Of a DNA stretch of 25,363 nt, positions 15,131-21,933 are shown piece after piece. The position numbers were made by a program, and so were the translations under genes. Numbering within the stretch: position 1 is the stretch's first letter; each line of letters begins with the position of its first letter. The stretch comes from Candidatus Nitrosopumilus sp. (GTDB lineage: Archaea > Thermoproteota > Nitrososphaeria > Nitrososphaerales > Nitrosopumilaceae). Where the stretch lies: the NCBI GenBank assembly GCA_029860565.1, contig JAOUAY010000004.1, forward strand, positions 1-25,363. Direction: 5' to 3'. The notes below the pieces were generated by a model. It was not told the DNA's origin, made no database searches, and worked only from the letters and a program-made list of their open reading frames with translations.

Positions 15131-16534
15131 TTAGCCTACCACTACTGCACCTTTCATCCAAGGATGTAATGTACAGTAATAGTTGTACTCGCCAGACTCA
15201 TCAAATACATAGTCCCAATCTGCACCTGCCTGAATGAATCCAGAATCAAATGATCCTGATTCCTGGTCGGTCACAGTATGAACTACAATGTCGTCATTGG
15301 TCCAAGTTACCATGGTACCAGGTTCCACCTTTACTGCAATTGGTGCATAGGATTCCGTAATCTCCGGATTCCAAGAGTCCTTTACAATTGAGACCTTGTC
15401 TGTAGATACAGCGTCATGTGTTGAAATAGGTACTCCTGCAGATCCCAGGTCATCATATGTGATGATTTGCGGATCCTCCAGTTGGTACAACAAATCTTCC
15501 TGCCATGGAATCATGGACTTACTTCCAGGAATGTTACTTGGTTGTTCCAGTAATTTCAGCTCAGAGTCATCCTTCAGCACATCAAGTATTGCCATGGAGC
15601 CTCGCTCTTCCTGTATTCCGTGAACGTGAAAGAGATACCTGCCTGCTTCTTCCCAGCTTGCCTCAATGATTGCAGTGTCTCCGTTTCCAACGAGATGAGT
15701 CTGCGCCCAGTGCGGCTCATTCCAGAGTATTCCAGACTGCCAGACCTTGAAGATTGTACTGTGAACGTGGAACGGTGATTGCAATACGCCGCCAATTCCC
15801 ATGACGTAAAACCTTGCGGTCTCTCCCTCTACCACCTGAATCGGATTGTCCATGTACTGGTTTGCATATCCGTTGATTGGATAGAATTTTGTAAATGTTG
15901 CAAGTGGATCATCTGGGTCAAACTCACTTAATACAAAGAGATACTCTCTTGCGGGTTCCATGTCGTGGTGTACGGGATCAATTATCATTGCGCCAAACAT
16001 TCCCATTCTCACATGTTCAGTTGTGGGAAATGCGTGGCAATGGTACATGAAGAATCCTGCTTCATGTGCCTTGAATGAATATGTGTATTCCTCTCCGGGA
16101 TTAATCATTGGGAACACTCCGTCGTTTGCAGAGTTATGTGTTCCATGAAAGTGAACTGTATGTGCATACGGTGTATCATTTACAAATTTGACCTCAACCT
16201 CGTCACCTTCATCAAATCTCAACGTTGGTGCGGGAACTGTTCCGTTGTATGTCCAAACGGTTGCCTTAACGCCTTTTGATACCTCAATTTCTGCATCCTG
16301 TGCAATCAGGGTGTAGCTTCGTTTTTGCGGATTTGGGTTTTCAGCCCTTGGATAAATGTCATCAATGGTAATTCCCGCAGTTAGTATCTGCGGATTTTCA
16401 GCTTGAATTGTAATATCAGAATCTGCTACTTCTAGAAAATAGATTGCAGCAGAACCGATACCAATTATCACTCCAATGGATATCAGCCAGATCGGTTTTA
16501 TTGTGTTAGTATTACTCACTGATCTATTCGACAT
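15131..16534 (-). CDS. Membrane-anchored two-domain multicopper oxidase fused to plastocyanin
   Basis: A 467-residue extracytoplasmic copper protein held by an N-terminal helix (about 14-34). Domain 1 (70-190) has H125, H128-F-H130, H165-C166-H167, H174 and M179: a type 1 copper site plus two HxH trinuclear ligand pairs. Domain 2 (195-320) gives H256-V-H258 and H303-V-H305 but no Cys. The four HxH pairs complete a type 2/3 trinuclear centre, and the type 1 site lies only in domain 1 (type C of the two-domain oxidases). Domain 3 (390-467) is a plastocyanin with H419, C454, H457 and M460. NirK nitrite reductases have Asp before the first FH; here it is His, so an oxygen-reducing oxidase is more likely. 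Such proteins are abundant in ammonia-oxidising archaea, where the substrate is not settled. The gene is visibly richer in G+C than the first 14 kb. Confidence 0.9.
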   Translation of the reverse strand: MSNRSVSNTNTIKPIWLISIGVIIGIGSAAIYFLEVADSDITIQAENPQILTAGITIDDIYPRAENPNPQKRSYTLIAQDAEIEVSKGVKATVWTYNGTVPAPTLRFDEGDEVEVKFVNDTPYAHTVHFHGTHNSANDGVFPMINPGEEYTYSFKAHEAGFFMYHCHAFPTTEHVRMGMFGAMIIDPVHHDMEPAREYLFVLSEFDPDDPLATFTKFYPINGYANQYMDNPIQVVEGETARFYVMGIGGVLQSPFHVHSTIFKVWQSGILWNEPHWAQTHLVGNGDTAIIEASWEEAGRYLFHVHGIQEERGSMAILDVLKDDSELKLLEQPSNIPGSKSMIPWQEDLLYQLEDPQIITYDDLGSAGVPISTHDAVSTDKVSIVKDSWNPEITESYAPIAVKVEPGTMVTWTNDDIVVHTVTDQESGSFDSGFIQAGADWDYVFDESGEYNYYCTLHPWMKGAVVVG

Positions 16535-16578
16535 TACAAGTGATAATAAATGATCAGATATTTTGATTGTTATTCAGC

Positions 16579-16689
16579 ATGATAAAACATCAGAAAAGAC
16601 TTACTTTTGATAATTGGATCTTAAGACCAACAACGATTAGTTACTTGGTGAAAGATCCTATGAAGACATCTTCAATAGTGCAGAAATAG
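16579..16689 (+). CDS. Possible 36-residue microprotein
   Basis: ATG 16579 opens a 36-codon frame (starts MIKHQKRLTFDNWILR) in the 450-base gap between the oxidase and the 16985 gene. It is basic, has no Cys and no clear promoter of its own. The amino-acid mix looks protein-like, but no other evidence supports it. Confidence 0.25.
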   Translation: MIKHQKRLTFDNWILRPTTISYLVKDPMKTSSIVQK

Positions 16690-16751
16690 TATTTAGATCA
16701 TTCTGAGAAATTATACGTTTTACTTTTATTCAGATTTTACAATTCTGTATC

Positions 16752-16829
16752 ATGAGCAATCAAGATAATCAAAACAAATCAAATTGGGAAAAAGTACAAG
16801 GACTGTCCTGGATTTTTTACGAGGACTAG
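16752..16829 (+). CDS. Possible 25-residue microprotein
   Basis: ATG 16752 opens a 25-codon frame (starts MSNQDNQNKSNWEK) that ends at TAG 16827-16829. The hydrophilic start and the WEKVQGLSWIFYED end look like a truncated leader of a larger protein. A TATA-like TTATACG lies about 40 bases upstream. The rest of the gap (16830-16984) holds nothing that I can identify. Confidence 0.3.
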   Translation: MSNQDNQNKSNWEKVQGLSWIFYED

Positions 16830-16984
16830 TTGCTACCTACAAAAAGTTTAACGTAACTATTTTTTGACATTTTTTATCAATTTGATTGAAGAGAATATTA
16901 ATTCGGAGGTTTTCTCAACACTATCGATCGAATGCTATATCTGAACTCGTTGATATGCATTATGATGATCCCTATGGATATGTT

Positions 16985-17377
16985 TTACAGAGTTGTTATC
17001 GTGATTTCATCAAATAGATCTTCGGCCTTCTTGATTATTTTTTTGTCATCTGCGTCTGGTTTTGCTGTAATCAATACAAGATTCTCTCCTATTGGAACGC
17101 TGATAACCAGTTGCTTTGTTCTCCTTGATGTAATGTAGTCAATTGGACCCAGGACATCATCAAGCTCCTGTCTCATCCTAAAGTCAAGCTGCATCTGCAT
17201 GTATGTCATCCTTACTTTCTCATCTTCAAGCAGCGGATTTATCCCCTTTCTGAATCCCCCTGCAACAAGATGCCCTAGCTGGTTGATGACTCCAACATGC
17301 CTCACCTTGTCTTCATCAGACAGTTTTTGACATGCTATGTCTAACTCTTGTATCTGTTTTGGAGTAAGTATGGCCAT
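16985..17377 (-). CDS. Conserved nitrososphaerotal protein (DUF6659-like)
   Basis: A 130-residue soluble protein, last gene of a three-gene minus-strand run. An N-terminal helical part (LTPKQIQELDIACQKLSDED) is followed by GVINQLGHLVAGGFRKG, then LGPIDYITSRRTKQLVISVP and a C-terminal alpha/beta part. From memory this matches a family restricted to ammonia-oxidising archaea named DUF6659; the arrangement resembles a Roadblock/profilin-like fold, which would suit a small signalling or cytoskeletal adaptor, but that is inference. No Cys pair is present apart from one Cys at position 16. The start ATG follows the TAA of the preceding gene by one base, so translation is probably coupled. Function unknown. 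Confidence 0.75.
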   Translation of the reverse strand: MAILTPKQIQELDIACQKLSDEDKVRHVGVINQLGHLVAGGFRKGINPLLEDEKVRMTYMQMQLDFRMRQELDDVLGPIDYITSRRTKQLVISVPIGENLVLITAKPDADDKKIIKKAEDLFDEITITTL

Positions 17378-17378
17378 G

Positions 17379-17537
17379 TTACGCTCTCAACATTATCAGT
17401 GCAGTATATTGTATCTTTTCTTCATGCAAAGGGGTTATGGCCAGCTTGATGTCAAAAACATCTCGGTTCTGTATACATGCGTTAATCAGATCATCCAGTT
17501 CAGACTTGTTGTCGGATTCCACTATCTCAACTTTCAT
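17379..17537 (-). CDS. 52-residue small protein, Cse60-like pattern
   Basis: A 52-residue protein (starts MKVEIVESDNKSELDD) with the pattern beta strand, amphipathic helix ending in a charged turn, then FDIKLAIT and QYTALIMLRA as two strands. This beta-alpha-beta-beta layout and the starting KVxIVE and ending SALI-like motifs recall the small sporulation protein Cse60/DUF2758 family; I offer this as a resemblance only. A second ATG one codon upstream (17540) could be used. The stop lies one base before the ATG of the DUF6659-like gene and the preceding C2H2-like gene ends about 17 bases upstream, so all three form one operon. Confidence 0.65.
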   Translation of the reverse strand: MKVEIVESDNKSELDDLINACIQNRDVFDIKLAITPLHEEKIQYTALIMLRA

Positions 17538-17557
17538 CATACATCACCATATCATCA

Positions 17558-17830
17558 TTAGCAAACTGTCGGTACAAAGACAGGGGGAATTTGAGAAAAG
17601 GCCCATTCTACAAGGTCACTTCTTTTGTGATCATATCGGTAGTGTGACCTGGCCTGAATCTGGTCTGCAAAGTTAGCAGTACATGGATACAGCATACAGT
17701 GAGAAGACATCTGACTTAGACTATGGATGATGTCTGGTCTGTGACCTGCCAGGTGTATCATCCATTGCCTTTTGTCAGCTGTGACCATCTTCTCATCAAA
17801 GCAATAGTAGCATGAGCTTGTAATCATCAT
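17558..17830 (-). CDS. 90-residue protein with N-terminal C2H2-type finger
   Basis: A 90-residue protein with Cys7, Cys10, His26 and His30, spacing C-x2-C-x15-H-x3-H (CYYCFDEKM ... MIHLAGH), nearly that of the 35-residue protein at 7462. The remainder holds Cys45 and Cys50 and several His (SSHCMLYPC, ARSHYRYDHKR), so a second metal site is possible. It begins with two ATG codons at 17830 and 17827. It is the first gene of the three-gene operon that continues to 16985. A zinc-dependent DNA- or protein-binding role is likely from the motif. Upstream, ATCTAG/CTAGAT (17884-17901) forms a small dyad and TTTATCTT a weak TATA-like element. Confidence 0.7.
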   Translation of the reverse strand: MMITSSCYYCFDEKMVTADKRQWMIHLAGHRPDIIHSLSQMSSHCMLYPCTANFADQIQARSHYRYDHKRSDLVEWAFSQIPPVFVPTVC

Positions 17831-18004
17831 TTAGTTTCTATAGTGGTGTGTTGCAAGAGGAAGATAAACTGCCAGTAAGTTGTATCTAGGTAGAACTAGA
17901 TGATTCAGTTGACTTTATGCAGAACCAAATCAATTAGTTAATTCGGTTTTGGATTATCTCAAAAGGGTTTGCGTTTATCTACAAAACAAATAGCATGTAA
18001 TAAT

Positions 18005-18372
18005 ATGAAATATGTTCAATATGAGATAAAGGCGTCTGTGCCATGGAAACATTCCATACATACCACGTCTTCCAAAAACAAGCAAACAGACAATGCAAAC
18101 AGTACAGCATCTGATTTTTCTTGGGATTGTACGTCTGAAAAAATCCAAAGGATAAAGGAATATCAAAAAAAGGCACGTCATCGCCTTGGGAGAAACTAGG
18201 TTTGCGGTGCGCTAGCTGTGGAAATCAGGCAAGTTGGAGGGATCCTGATTGCAACAAGTGCGACAAGCCGTTGCATCAGAAAAACTGCAAGGGAAAAGCA
18301 TCTGACTGCAAGTGTCATGAAATAAACGAAAATCAATGGACGCAAAGAAAATCGGTGACTACCCAGAAATGA
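18005..18372 (+). pseudogene. Zinc-ribbon protein split by a -1 frame change at an A7 run
   Basis: ATG 18005 opens a frame (MKYVQYEIKASVPWKH) that ends at TAG 18197-18199. The -1 frame, which has no start codon of its own, carries an unmistakable zinc-binding part (LRCASCGNQ, PDCNKCDKPLHQKNC, SDCKCHE) up to TGA 18370-18372. The two frames join at the seven A bases 18165-18171, inside TAT CAA AAA AAG GCA, so the full product would be about 122 residues with an N-terminal basic part and a Cys-rich C-terminus (eight Cys). The site contains A-AAA-AAG, the slippery heptamer of bacterial dnaX. Three explanations remain: a sequencing error in the homopolymer, a true mutation, or programmed -1 frameshifting. 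The next gene overlaps by ATGA. Confidence 0.55.
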
Positions 18373-18470
18373 CACATATTTCTGATCTTTGTTTATCATA
18401 TTTTACTGACGGGAAAATAATGGAAAGAAAAACAAACATGATTTTCAGGGGGAAGACGCATGCAAAATAA
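18369..18470 (+). CDS. 33-residue microprotein overlapping the zinc-ribbon gene
   Basis: The ATG at 18369 overlaps the TGA of the preceding frame (ATGA), the classic layout of coupled translation, and the frame runs 33 codons (starts MTHISDLCLSYFTDGK, ends RGKTHAK). It has one Cys and is basic. A further 17-codon frame (MQNKKKRKKLFGNDDDD) begins at 18460 inside its end; I give that little weight. From 18514 to 18657 no gene is called. The ATGA overlap is the main support. Confidence 0.4.
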   Translation: MTHISDLCLSYFTDGKIMERKTNMIFRGKTHAK

Positions 18471-18657
18471 AAAGAAACGTAAGAAGTTGTTTGGCAATGA
18501 TGATGATGACTAATAAGGACAGGTTTACAACGCAAGAAATTTTGGCATAAACAGAAACACTTATCAATTAAAATCAAAGAGAAATTCAATCATTCTGCTG
18601 ATCCTGCGTTTTGACATTTTTTCATTATGATAGACGGCATAACAATTTGAATATGAT

Positions 18658-18849
18658 TCAGCAACAGTGCTTACATGGAATAAATCTCATGTTTTTGGTG
18701 TTTTCTAGTGTGTCAGGAGTGAAATAGATTCGGTCCTCTTTTTTTACAGGATGAATGTGACATTCAGGTTTCATCTCTGCCAAATGATGCACAATCATGT
18801 CTGATTTCTTGCCAAGGTATCCTGCCAATATCATCTCTTCCTTTGCCAT
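18658..18849 (-). CDS. 63-residue Ada-like metal-binding microprotein
   Basis: A 63-residue protein starting MAKEEMILAGYLGKK, then MIVHHLAEMKPECHIHPVKK, then IYFTPDTLE and the end FIPCKHCC. The order His-His, x7-8, Cys, then Val/Ile, a YF strand, a Glu-containing turn and finally F-x-P-C-K-x-C recalls the zinc-binding module of Ada-type proteins (FH...C..V..I......F.s.eeA...GY.PCk.C). Cys30, a nearby His, Cys59 and Cys62 are the likely ligands. ATG 18849 is preferred to the more upstream 18885. A damaged paralogue of nearly the same length lies at 22337-22522, which supports this as a real gene family. Function unknown; probably zinc binding. Confidence 0.7.
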   Translation of the reverse strand: MAKEEMILAGYLGKKSDMIVHHLAEMKPECHIHPVKKEDRIYFTPDTLENTKNMRFIPCKHCC

Positions 18850-18944
18850 GTATGTTGATAGAAAAATCGTACAGAAAAAATCCACAAAGATACTTTCGTG
18901 GATAATGCTTTGTTCATTTTTTACTTCTCACATTTTTTATTATT

Positions 18945-19061
18945 TTACTCATCATCAAGAATTTTTTTGCATATTACACATTCCCGTTTGTTTTTTAGTC
19001 CAGGTATTGGAAGTGATGCAAAATGCTTGCAATTTTCATGATTTGCCGCTATGTATTCCAA
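18945..19061 (-). CDS. 38-residue C2HC-type zinc microprotein
   Basis: A 38-residue protein from a TTG start at 19061 (MEYIAANHENCKHF ... RECVICKKILDDE). Cys11, His8 or His13, Cys28 and Cys31 could bind one zinc. No ATG or GTG is in frame before a TGA just upstream, so TTG is the only usual start. The start lies two bases after the stop of the gene at 19064, on the same strand, suggesting coupling. Function unknown. Confidence 0.5.
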   Translation of the reverse strand: MEYIAANHENCKHFASLPIPGLKNKRECVICKKILDDE

Positions 19062-19063
19062 AG

Positions 19064-19319
19064 TTAGTTTGTACTCTCAGATAAAATGATGTCTTTGTTT
19101 TTATTTTTGGATTTTATTGTACTGGAAGGTTCATTGTGGGTTTTTTCATAGACTAGGACATTTTGAAAGTCACCTTCCCAAGCATTCCAAACAAAGCTAC
19201 AATATCTACAATGGTAGGTCAACTCACTTTTCCCCCATGATGATCTCCTTAGAAAACATATCATCATCTGTAAGTATCCAAGACAATCCCATGAAATCCA
19301 TTGCACTGAGTTCATGCAT
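19064..19319 (-). pseudogene. Zinc-finger protein with a frameshift in a G5 run
   Basis: ATG 19319 opens a protein-like frame (MHELSAMDFMGLSWILTDD, ending EIIMGEK) that stops after 31 codons. The +1 frame from the same region carries a Cys-x2-Cys finger (LTYHCRYCSFVWNAW) with a later His (YEKTHNEP) and a Lys-rich tail, ending at TAA 19064-19066. Removing one G from the five-base run (C5 at 19232-19236 on the plus strand) would join them as ...EIIMGKSELTYHCRYC. An ATG at 19315 in the zinc frame exists, but the N-terminus it gives looks unlike a protein. This is a probable single-base insertion, real or from sequencing. It is followed directly by the 38-residue zinc gene. Confidence 0.5.
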
Positions 19320-19550
19320 TGTGGATGGAAGAGGGATTTTGAATCCCGCTTCCAACCGAAGATGACACGTCTGTTTTCTGGCTATAATGTTTGTTTAACA
19401 TGATTTGCTGTGTCATGACATCACAATGAAACAAGAGGATATTAAGGCAGAAGAGTTTTGCTCAAAATCAATCTCAAAATAACTAGTTGATTTCATGTTG
19501 GATGTAGTCAACTGATATTTGGATTAAAAGTAGGATTACAGTCCGATACA

Positions 19551-19694
19551 ATGATGAAAAAATCTTCAGAAACCAACGAAATGCTTCAAAAAGTAAAGAA
19601 TTCCAGGCTGGTAACTCCGCGTTACAAAAAAACATTTTATGGATTCTATGTATTTGCAGCAGTTGCAACCATAGTACTTTCATTGATATTGTAA
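19551..19694 (+). CDS. 47-residue single-span membrane microprotein
   Basis: A 47-residue protein with a basic, soluble first half (KVKNSRLVTPRYKKTF) and a C-terminal hydrophobic helix (YVFAAVATIVLSLIL) that reaches the last residue. It resembles a tail-anchored or signal-anchor peptide with the basic side inside. There are two consecutive ATG codons at the start. No Cys. The gap upstream (19320-19550) contains only a 6-bp hairpin GGGATT-TTG-AATCCC and no gene that I can support. Function unknown. Confidence 0.55.
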   Translation: MMKKSSETNEMLQKVKNSRLVTPRYKKTFYGFYVFAAVATIVLSLIL

Positions 19695-19807
19695 GTGTAA
19701 TTCTGAAAAAATCTCAAGATATTCATAAAAAATACATCTTTTAGTTTTTGTAAATATGAATTGTTTAATCTGAATTTACTTCTTTTGTTTATTTTATTGA
19801 ATTAGTA

Positions 19808-19903
19808 TTGACTAATCCTACAGATCCTTTTTGGAATAAAATGGCAAAAGCAAAAAAGGCATCAACAACCAAAAAAACTGCAGCAAAGAAGACCAAGAAA
19901 TAA
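19808..19903 (+). CDS. 31-residue Lys/Ala-rich basic peptide (histone-tail-like)
   Basis: From TTG 19808 the frame encodes MTNPTDPFWNKMAKAKK followed by alternating Lys, Ala and Thr to the end, 31 residues in total. An ATG at 19841 would give a 20-residue peptide that is almost half lysine. The composition is like the tails of H1 or of bacterial histone-like proteins and suggests non-specific nucleic-acid binding. The Lys-rich N-terminus of the coiled-coil protein at 6527 is similar in style. AT-rich TATA-like sequence lies at about 19785-19796. Confidence 0.5.
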   Translation: MTNPTDPFWNKMAKAKKASTTKKTAAKKTKK

Positions 19904-19943
19904 TTCTGATCTTCTAAACTTCTTTTTTTCCATCTTAATGTAT

Positions 19944-20129
19944 TCAACGTTTTTCAAAATAACGTCCCTTCTGATTTCTTTGTGACTCTAATTGCAGCAT
20001 CTCTGTTTCACAAATAATTTGAGTTGTGTTCCTGAAAAGATAAAGTTGGATTTTTGGTATTGAGACAGAAGAGTTTTGTTTCAAACCAAATCCTATAAAA
20101 TCAGTTATTTTCAGAACAATATTGGTCAT
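19944..20129 (-). CDS. Possible 61-residue protein divergent from the HTH gene
   Basis: ATG 20129 opens a 61-codon frame (MTNIVLKITDFIGFGLK ... LQLESQRNQKGRYFEKR) in the gap before the divergently transcribed HTH protein. The AT-rich stretch at 20145-20155 can serve as a TATA box in both directions. The frame continues open upstream as an antisense shadow of the HTH gene, so the ATG at 20129 is an estimate. One Cys, no known motif. Called with caution. Confidence 0.35.
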   Translation of the reverse strand: MTNIVLKITDFIGFGLKQNSSVSIPKIQLYLFRNTTQIICETEMLQLESQRNQKGRYFEKR

Positions 20130-20146
20130 TTTATTGTCTTGTAGGC

Positions 20147-20154
20147 ATAAATAA
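20147..20154 (+). promoter_or_regulatory. TATA box of the HTH gene (leaderless)
   Basis: ATAAATAA is centred about 26 bases before the ATG at 20176, which predicts a leaderless transcript. Confidence 0.5.
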
Positions 20155-20175
20155 TGAACTTGCATCATATGTGTT

Positions 20176-21486
20176 ATGGGACTTTCCAATTCCAATCTTT
20201 CGGCGCTTAGGGTTTTTACACCATCTTCAATCTTAGACAAGTCCCTTAAATTTTTTGAATTTCTAAGGTATGAAACCAAAGCATTCAGAGATGAAGACAT
20301 TGTATCCAAAGATGATCTTTTGGATGCAATGTCTAAAAGTGTCAAGATAAAACAAGCGGCAAAAGCAAAGAAATCAGATATTGCAAAACAGTTCGAGGAA
20401 TTTGCAAAGAATCTGGACAGAACATTGTTCATCAAAAATACCAAGGATGAACTCACTGAGATAAAGTGGAAACGAATAGATGATTTTTGTGGGTTGTTAC
20501 GATTAGTTGAGAGAAGCGATGAAAGAAAGATTCGATGGGCGTTGTACCACATTTTTATTTCCGGAACTTTAAAAATCTCAAAAGATAATATTGCTGAACT
20601 GTTAAAGGAATTCAAGATCAAGAATCTGGAAAAGATACTTGCAAAAATCATCAAGGCTGAGACATCATCCGGATTGGATGCGGAATTTGATGGAAAATAT
20701 TTTGTAATCAACCATGAGAAGGATGATAAGATAGTTTCTCATTACTTAGCGGATGCCATTGAAGAACCATCAAGAAGATCTCCGGGCGAATTGGAAAAAG
20801 AGATCCTGGAATTAATTGACGAGGGGTCTTACTCCAACCAGGAAATTTCTCAGATGCTAGTTGTAGATGAAGGACTTGTATCAAGAACAATTAGCAAACT
20901 ACGAGATCAGGACAAAATAATTCTATCAAGTTTTGGTAAACGTGGTGCAAGATACTTTACTACAAACTGTGAGAATTGCCCGTTTGGAACAACAAAGGCA
21001 TCATGTAGAAAAGAGGCCTTGTCATACATCATCTCTACGTTCATGCAAGACTTTGGATTGAGTTTGACTGCAAACGACTTTGACTCAATTGATGCAAATC
21101 AGGCTCTTCTCAAAATCAAAAGAATTGTAATGATGGCAAGAAAAGAAAAGAACACAAAGCTTGAGAGGAACATAGGGGAGAATCTTACCATCTTACTCTC
21201 AAAGGTGGTAGACAAGTTCATTGAAATTGAGACTCCTGACAAAAAATCCCCAAATGTACCTGAATTTAAGATTCTAGGCACGTCCAATCTTGCAAATCTT
21301 CCGATGCTGTATCAATTGGGGCTCAAAAAAGGGGCACAAGGAGGGATACGTCTGATGGATGAGATGCTTCATTTGGCATCAAAATCCATCAGAAAAGAGG
21401 ACCGAATAAAAATCCGAAAACAGGCCCTAAGTGAGACAAACAAGTTTCTCAAAAATATTGGATTGGATGAAAAAGATTCTAGTTGA
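20176..21486 (+). CDS. 436-residue winged-helix protein with a Cys cluster
   Basis: A large soluble protein of unknown function. Residues about 204-262 form a winged-helix/MarR-like unit: GELEKEILELIDEG, then SNQEISQMLVVDEGLVSRTI (recognition helix) and a wing KIILSSFGKRGARYF. Just after it lies C265-x2-C268-x8-C277 (NCENCPFGTTKASC), a three-Cys knuckle that could bind zinc or an iron-sulfur cluster with an outside ligand. Residues 1-190 are helical and charged with no domain that I recognise; 280-436 are again helical and basic. It is probably a DNA-binding regulator or replication/partition-type protein special to this archaeal group. It sits in the middle of the microprotein cluster and is the only large gene between 17 and 22.7 kb. 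The next small gene overlaps its end. Confidence 0.8.
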   Translation: MGLSNSNLSALRVFTPSSILDKSLKFFEFLRYETKAFRDEDIVSKDDLLDAMSKSVKIKQAAKAKKSDIAKQFEEFAKNLDRTLFIKNTKDELTEIKWKRIDDFCGLLRLVERSDERKIRWALYHIFISGTLKISKDNIAELLKEFKIKNLEKILAKIIKAETSSGLDAEFDGKYFVINHEKDDKIVSHYLADAIEEPSRRSPGELEKEILELIDEGSYSNQEISQMLVVDEGLVSRTISKLRDQDKIILSSFGKRGARYFTTNCENCPFGTTKASCRKEALSYIISTFMQDFGLSLTANDFDSIDANQALLKIKRIVMMARKEKNTKLERNIGENLTILLSKVVDKFIEIETPDKKSPNVPEFKILGTSNLANLPMLYQLGLKKGAQGGIRLMDEMLHLASKSIRKEDRIKIRKQALSETNKFLKNIGLDEKDSS

Positions 21487-21619
21487 TTCAAACCTAAATT
21501 CGTTCAAAAGCATTATTTATGAAAACATCCCCTACAGATACAAATCTAAGTGGTTACCAATACCAATTGATGGAAAAGAATTCAGTTTTTTGATTTTATC
21601 GCATCTGGATGTTGCATGA
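21467..21619 (+). CDS. 50-residue protein overlapping the HTH gene end
   Basis: ATG 21467 lies inside the last codons of the HTH gene (20-base overlap, other frame). The 50-residue product starts MKKILVDSNLNSFKSIIY and contains IPYRYKSKWLPIPIDGKEF and a hydrophobic end (FLILSHLDVA). No Cys and no membrane helix. The protein-like order and the overlap suggest translation from the same message as the HTH gene. Function unknown. Confidence 0.5.
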   Translation: MKKILVDSNLNSFKSIIYENIPYRYKSKWLPIPIDGKEFSFLILSHLDVA

Positions 21620-21703
21620 TGTAGTGAAACATACATGGCATGTTAACGGTACATTTACATTTCATATCCGCAAAATTAAATCCAATTATTTAAACTGTAT
21701 CTA

Positions 21704-21732
21704 AGTTGATTTCATCTAAAATAAAATCAACT
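21704..21732. promoter_or_regulatory. 9-bp perfect inverted repeat between microprotein genes
   Basis: AGTTGATTT (21704-21712) and AAATCAACT (21724-21732) form a 9-bp stem with an 11-base loop. It lies 85 bases after the end of the preceding gene and 40 bases before the zinc-ribbon gene at 21773, so it could be a terminator-like hairpin or an operator for that gene. Confidence 0.35.
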
Positions 21733-21772
21733 GTATGTTGGATTTTAAGCAATTGTGTCATTACCTCTTTAG

Positions 21773-21928
21773 TTGCTAAACTATCGTGAACCAACACCTG
21801 ACAAAGAATCCTATGATGCATCCACCCATTGTAGTTATTGTGGTGCAAAAATAGAAAGTGAAAAGGAATTTTGTTCTAAATCGTGTAAAGCAAAAGATTC
21901 AGTTTGGCATAAAGATGACAATATGTGA
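21773..21928 (+). CDS. 51-residue zinc-ribbon protein (DUF2116-like)
   Basis: A 51-residue protein with THCSYCGAKIESEKEFCSKSC, i.e. C20-x2-C23-x10-C34-x3-C38, the layout of DUF2116-type zinc ribbons (CxxCGxxI...FCSxxC). The start must be TTG 21773, because the codon before it is TAG and no ATG lies in frame before the Cys motif. The hydrophilic start and end (MLNYREPTPDKE, VWHKDDNM) look like flexible arms. It is followed after five bases by an acidic/basic 47-residue protein. It should bind one zinc; partner unknown. Confidence 0.65.
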   Translation: MLNYREPTPDKESYDASTHCSYCGAKIESEKEFCSKSCKAKDSVWHKDDNM

Positions 21929-21933
21929 TCCAT

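Noticed and set aside
15131..16534. Copper nitrite reductase (NirK) as the function of the oxidase
   Set aside because: The Asp before the first FH is His and all four HxH pairs for a trinuclear centre are present, which fits an oxidase of the two-domain type better.
18514..18606. Plus-strand frame with GLQRKKFWHKQKHLSIKI
   Set aside because: Protein-like but short, with no usable start codon and no second line of support.
19944..20711. A 255-codon minus-strand frame
   Set aside because: Most of it is antisense to the HTH protein, whose promoter, start and composition are far better; only the part from ATG 20129 outside that gene is kept as a weak candidate.
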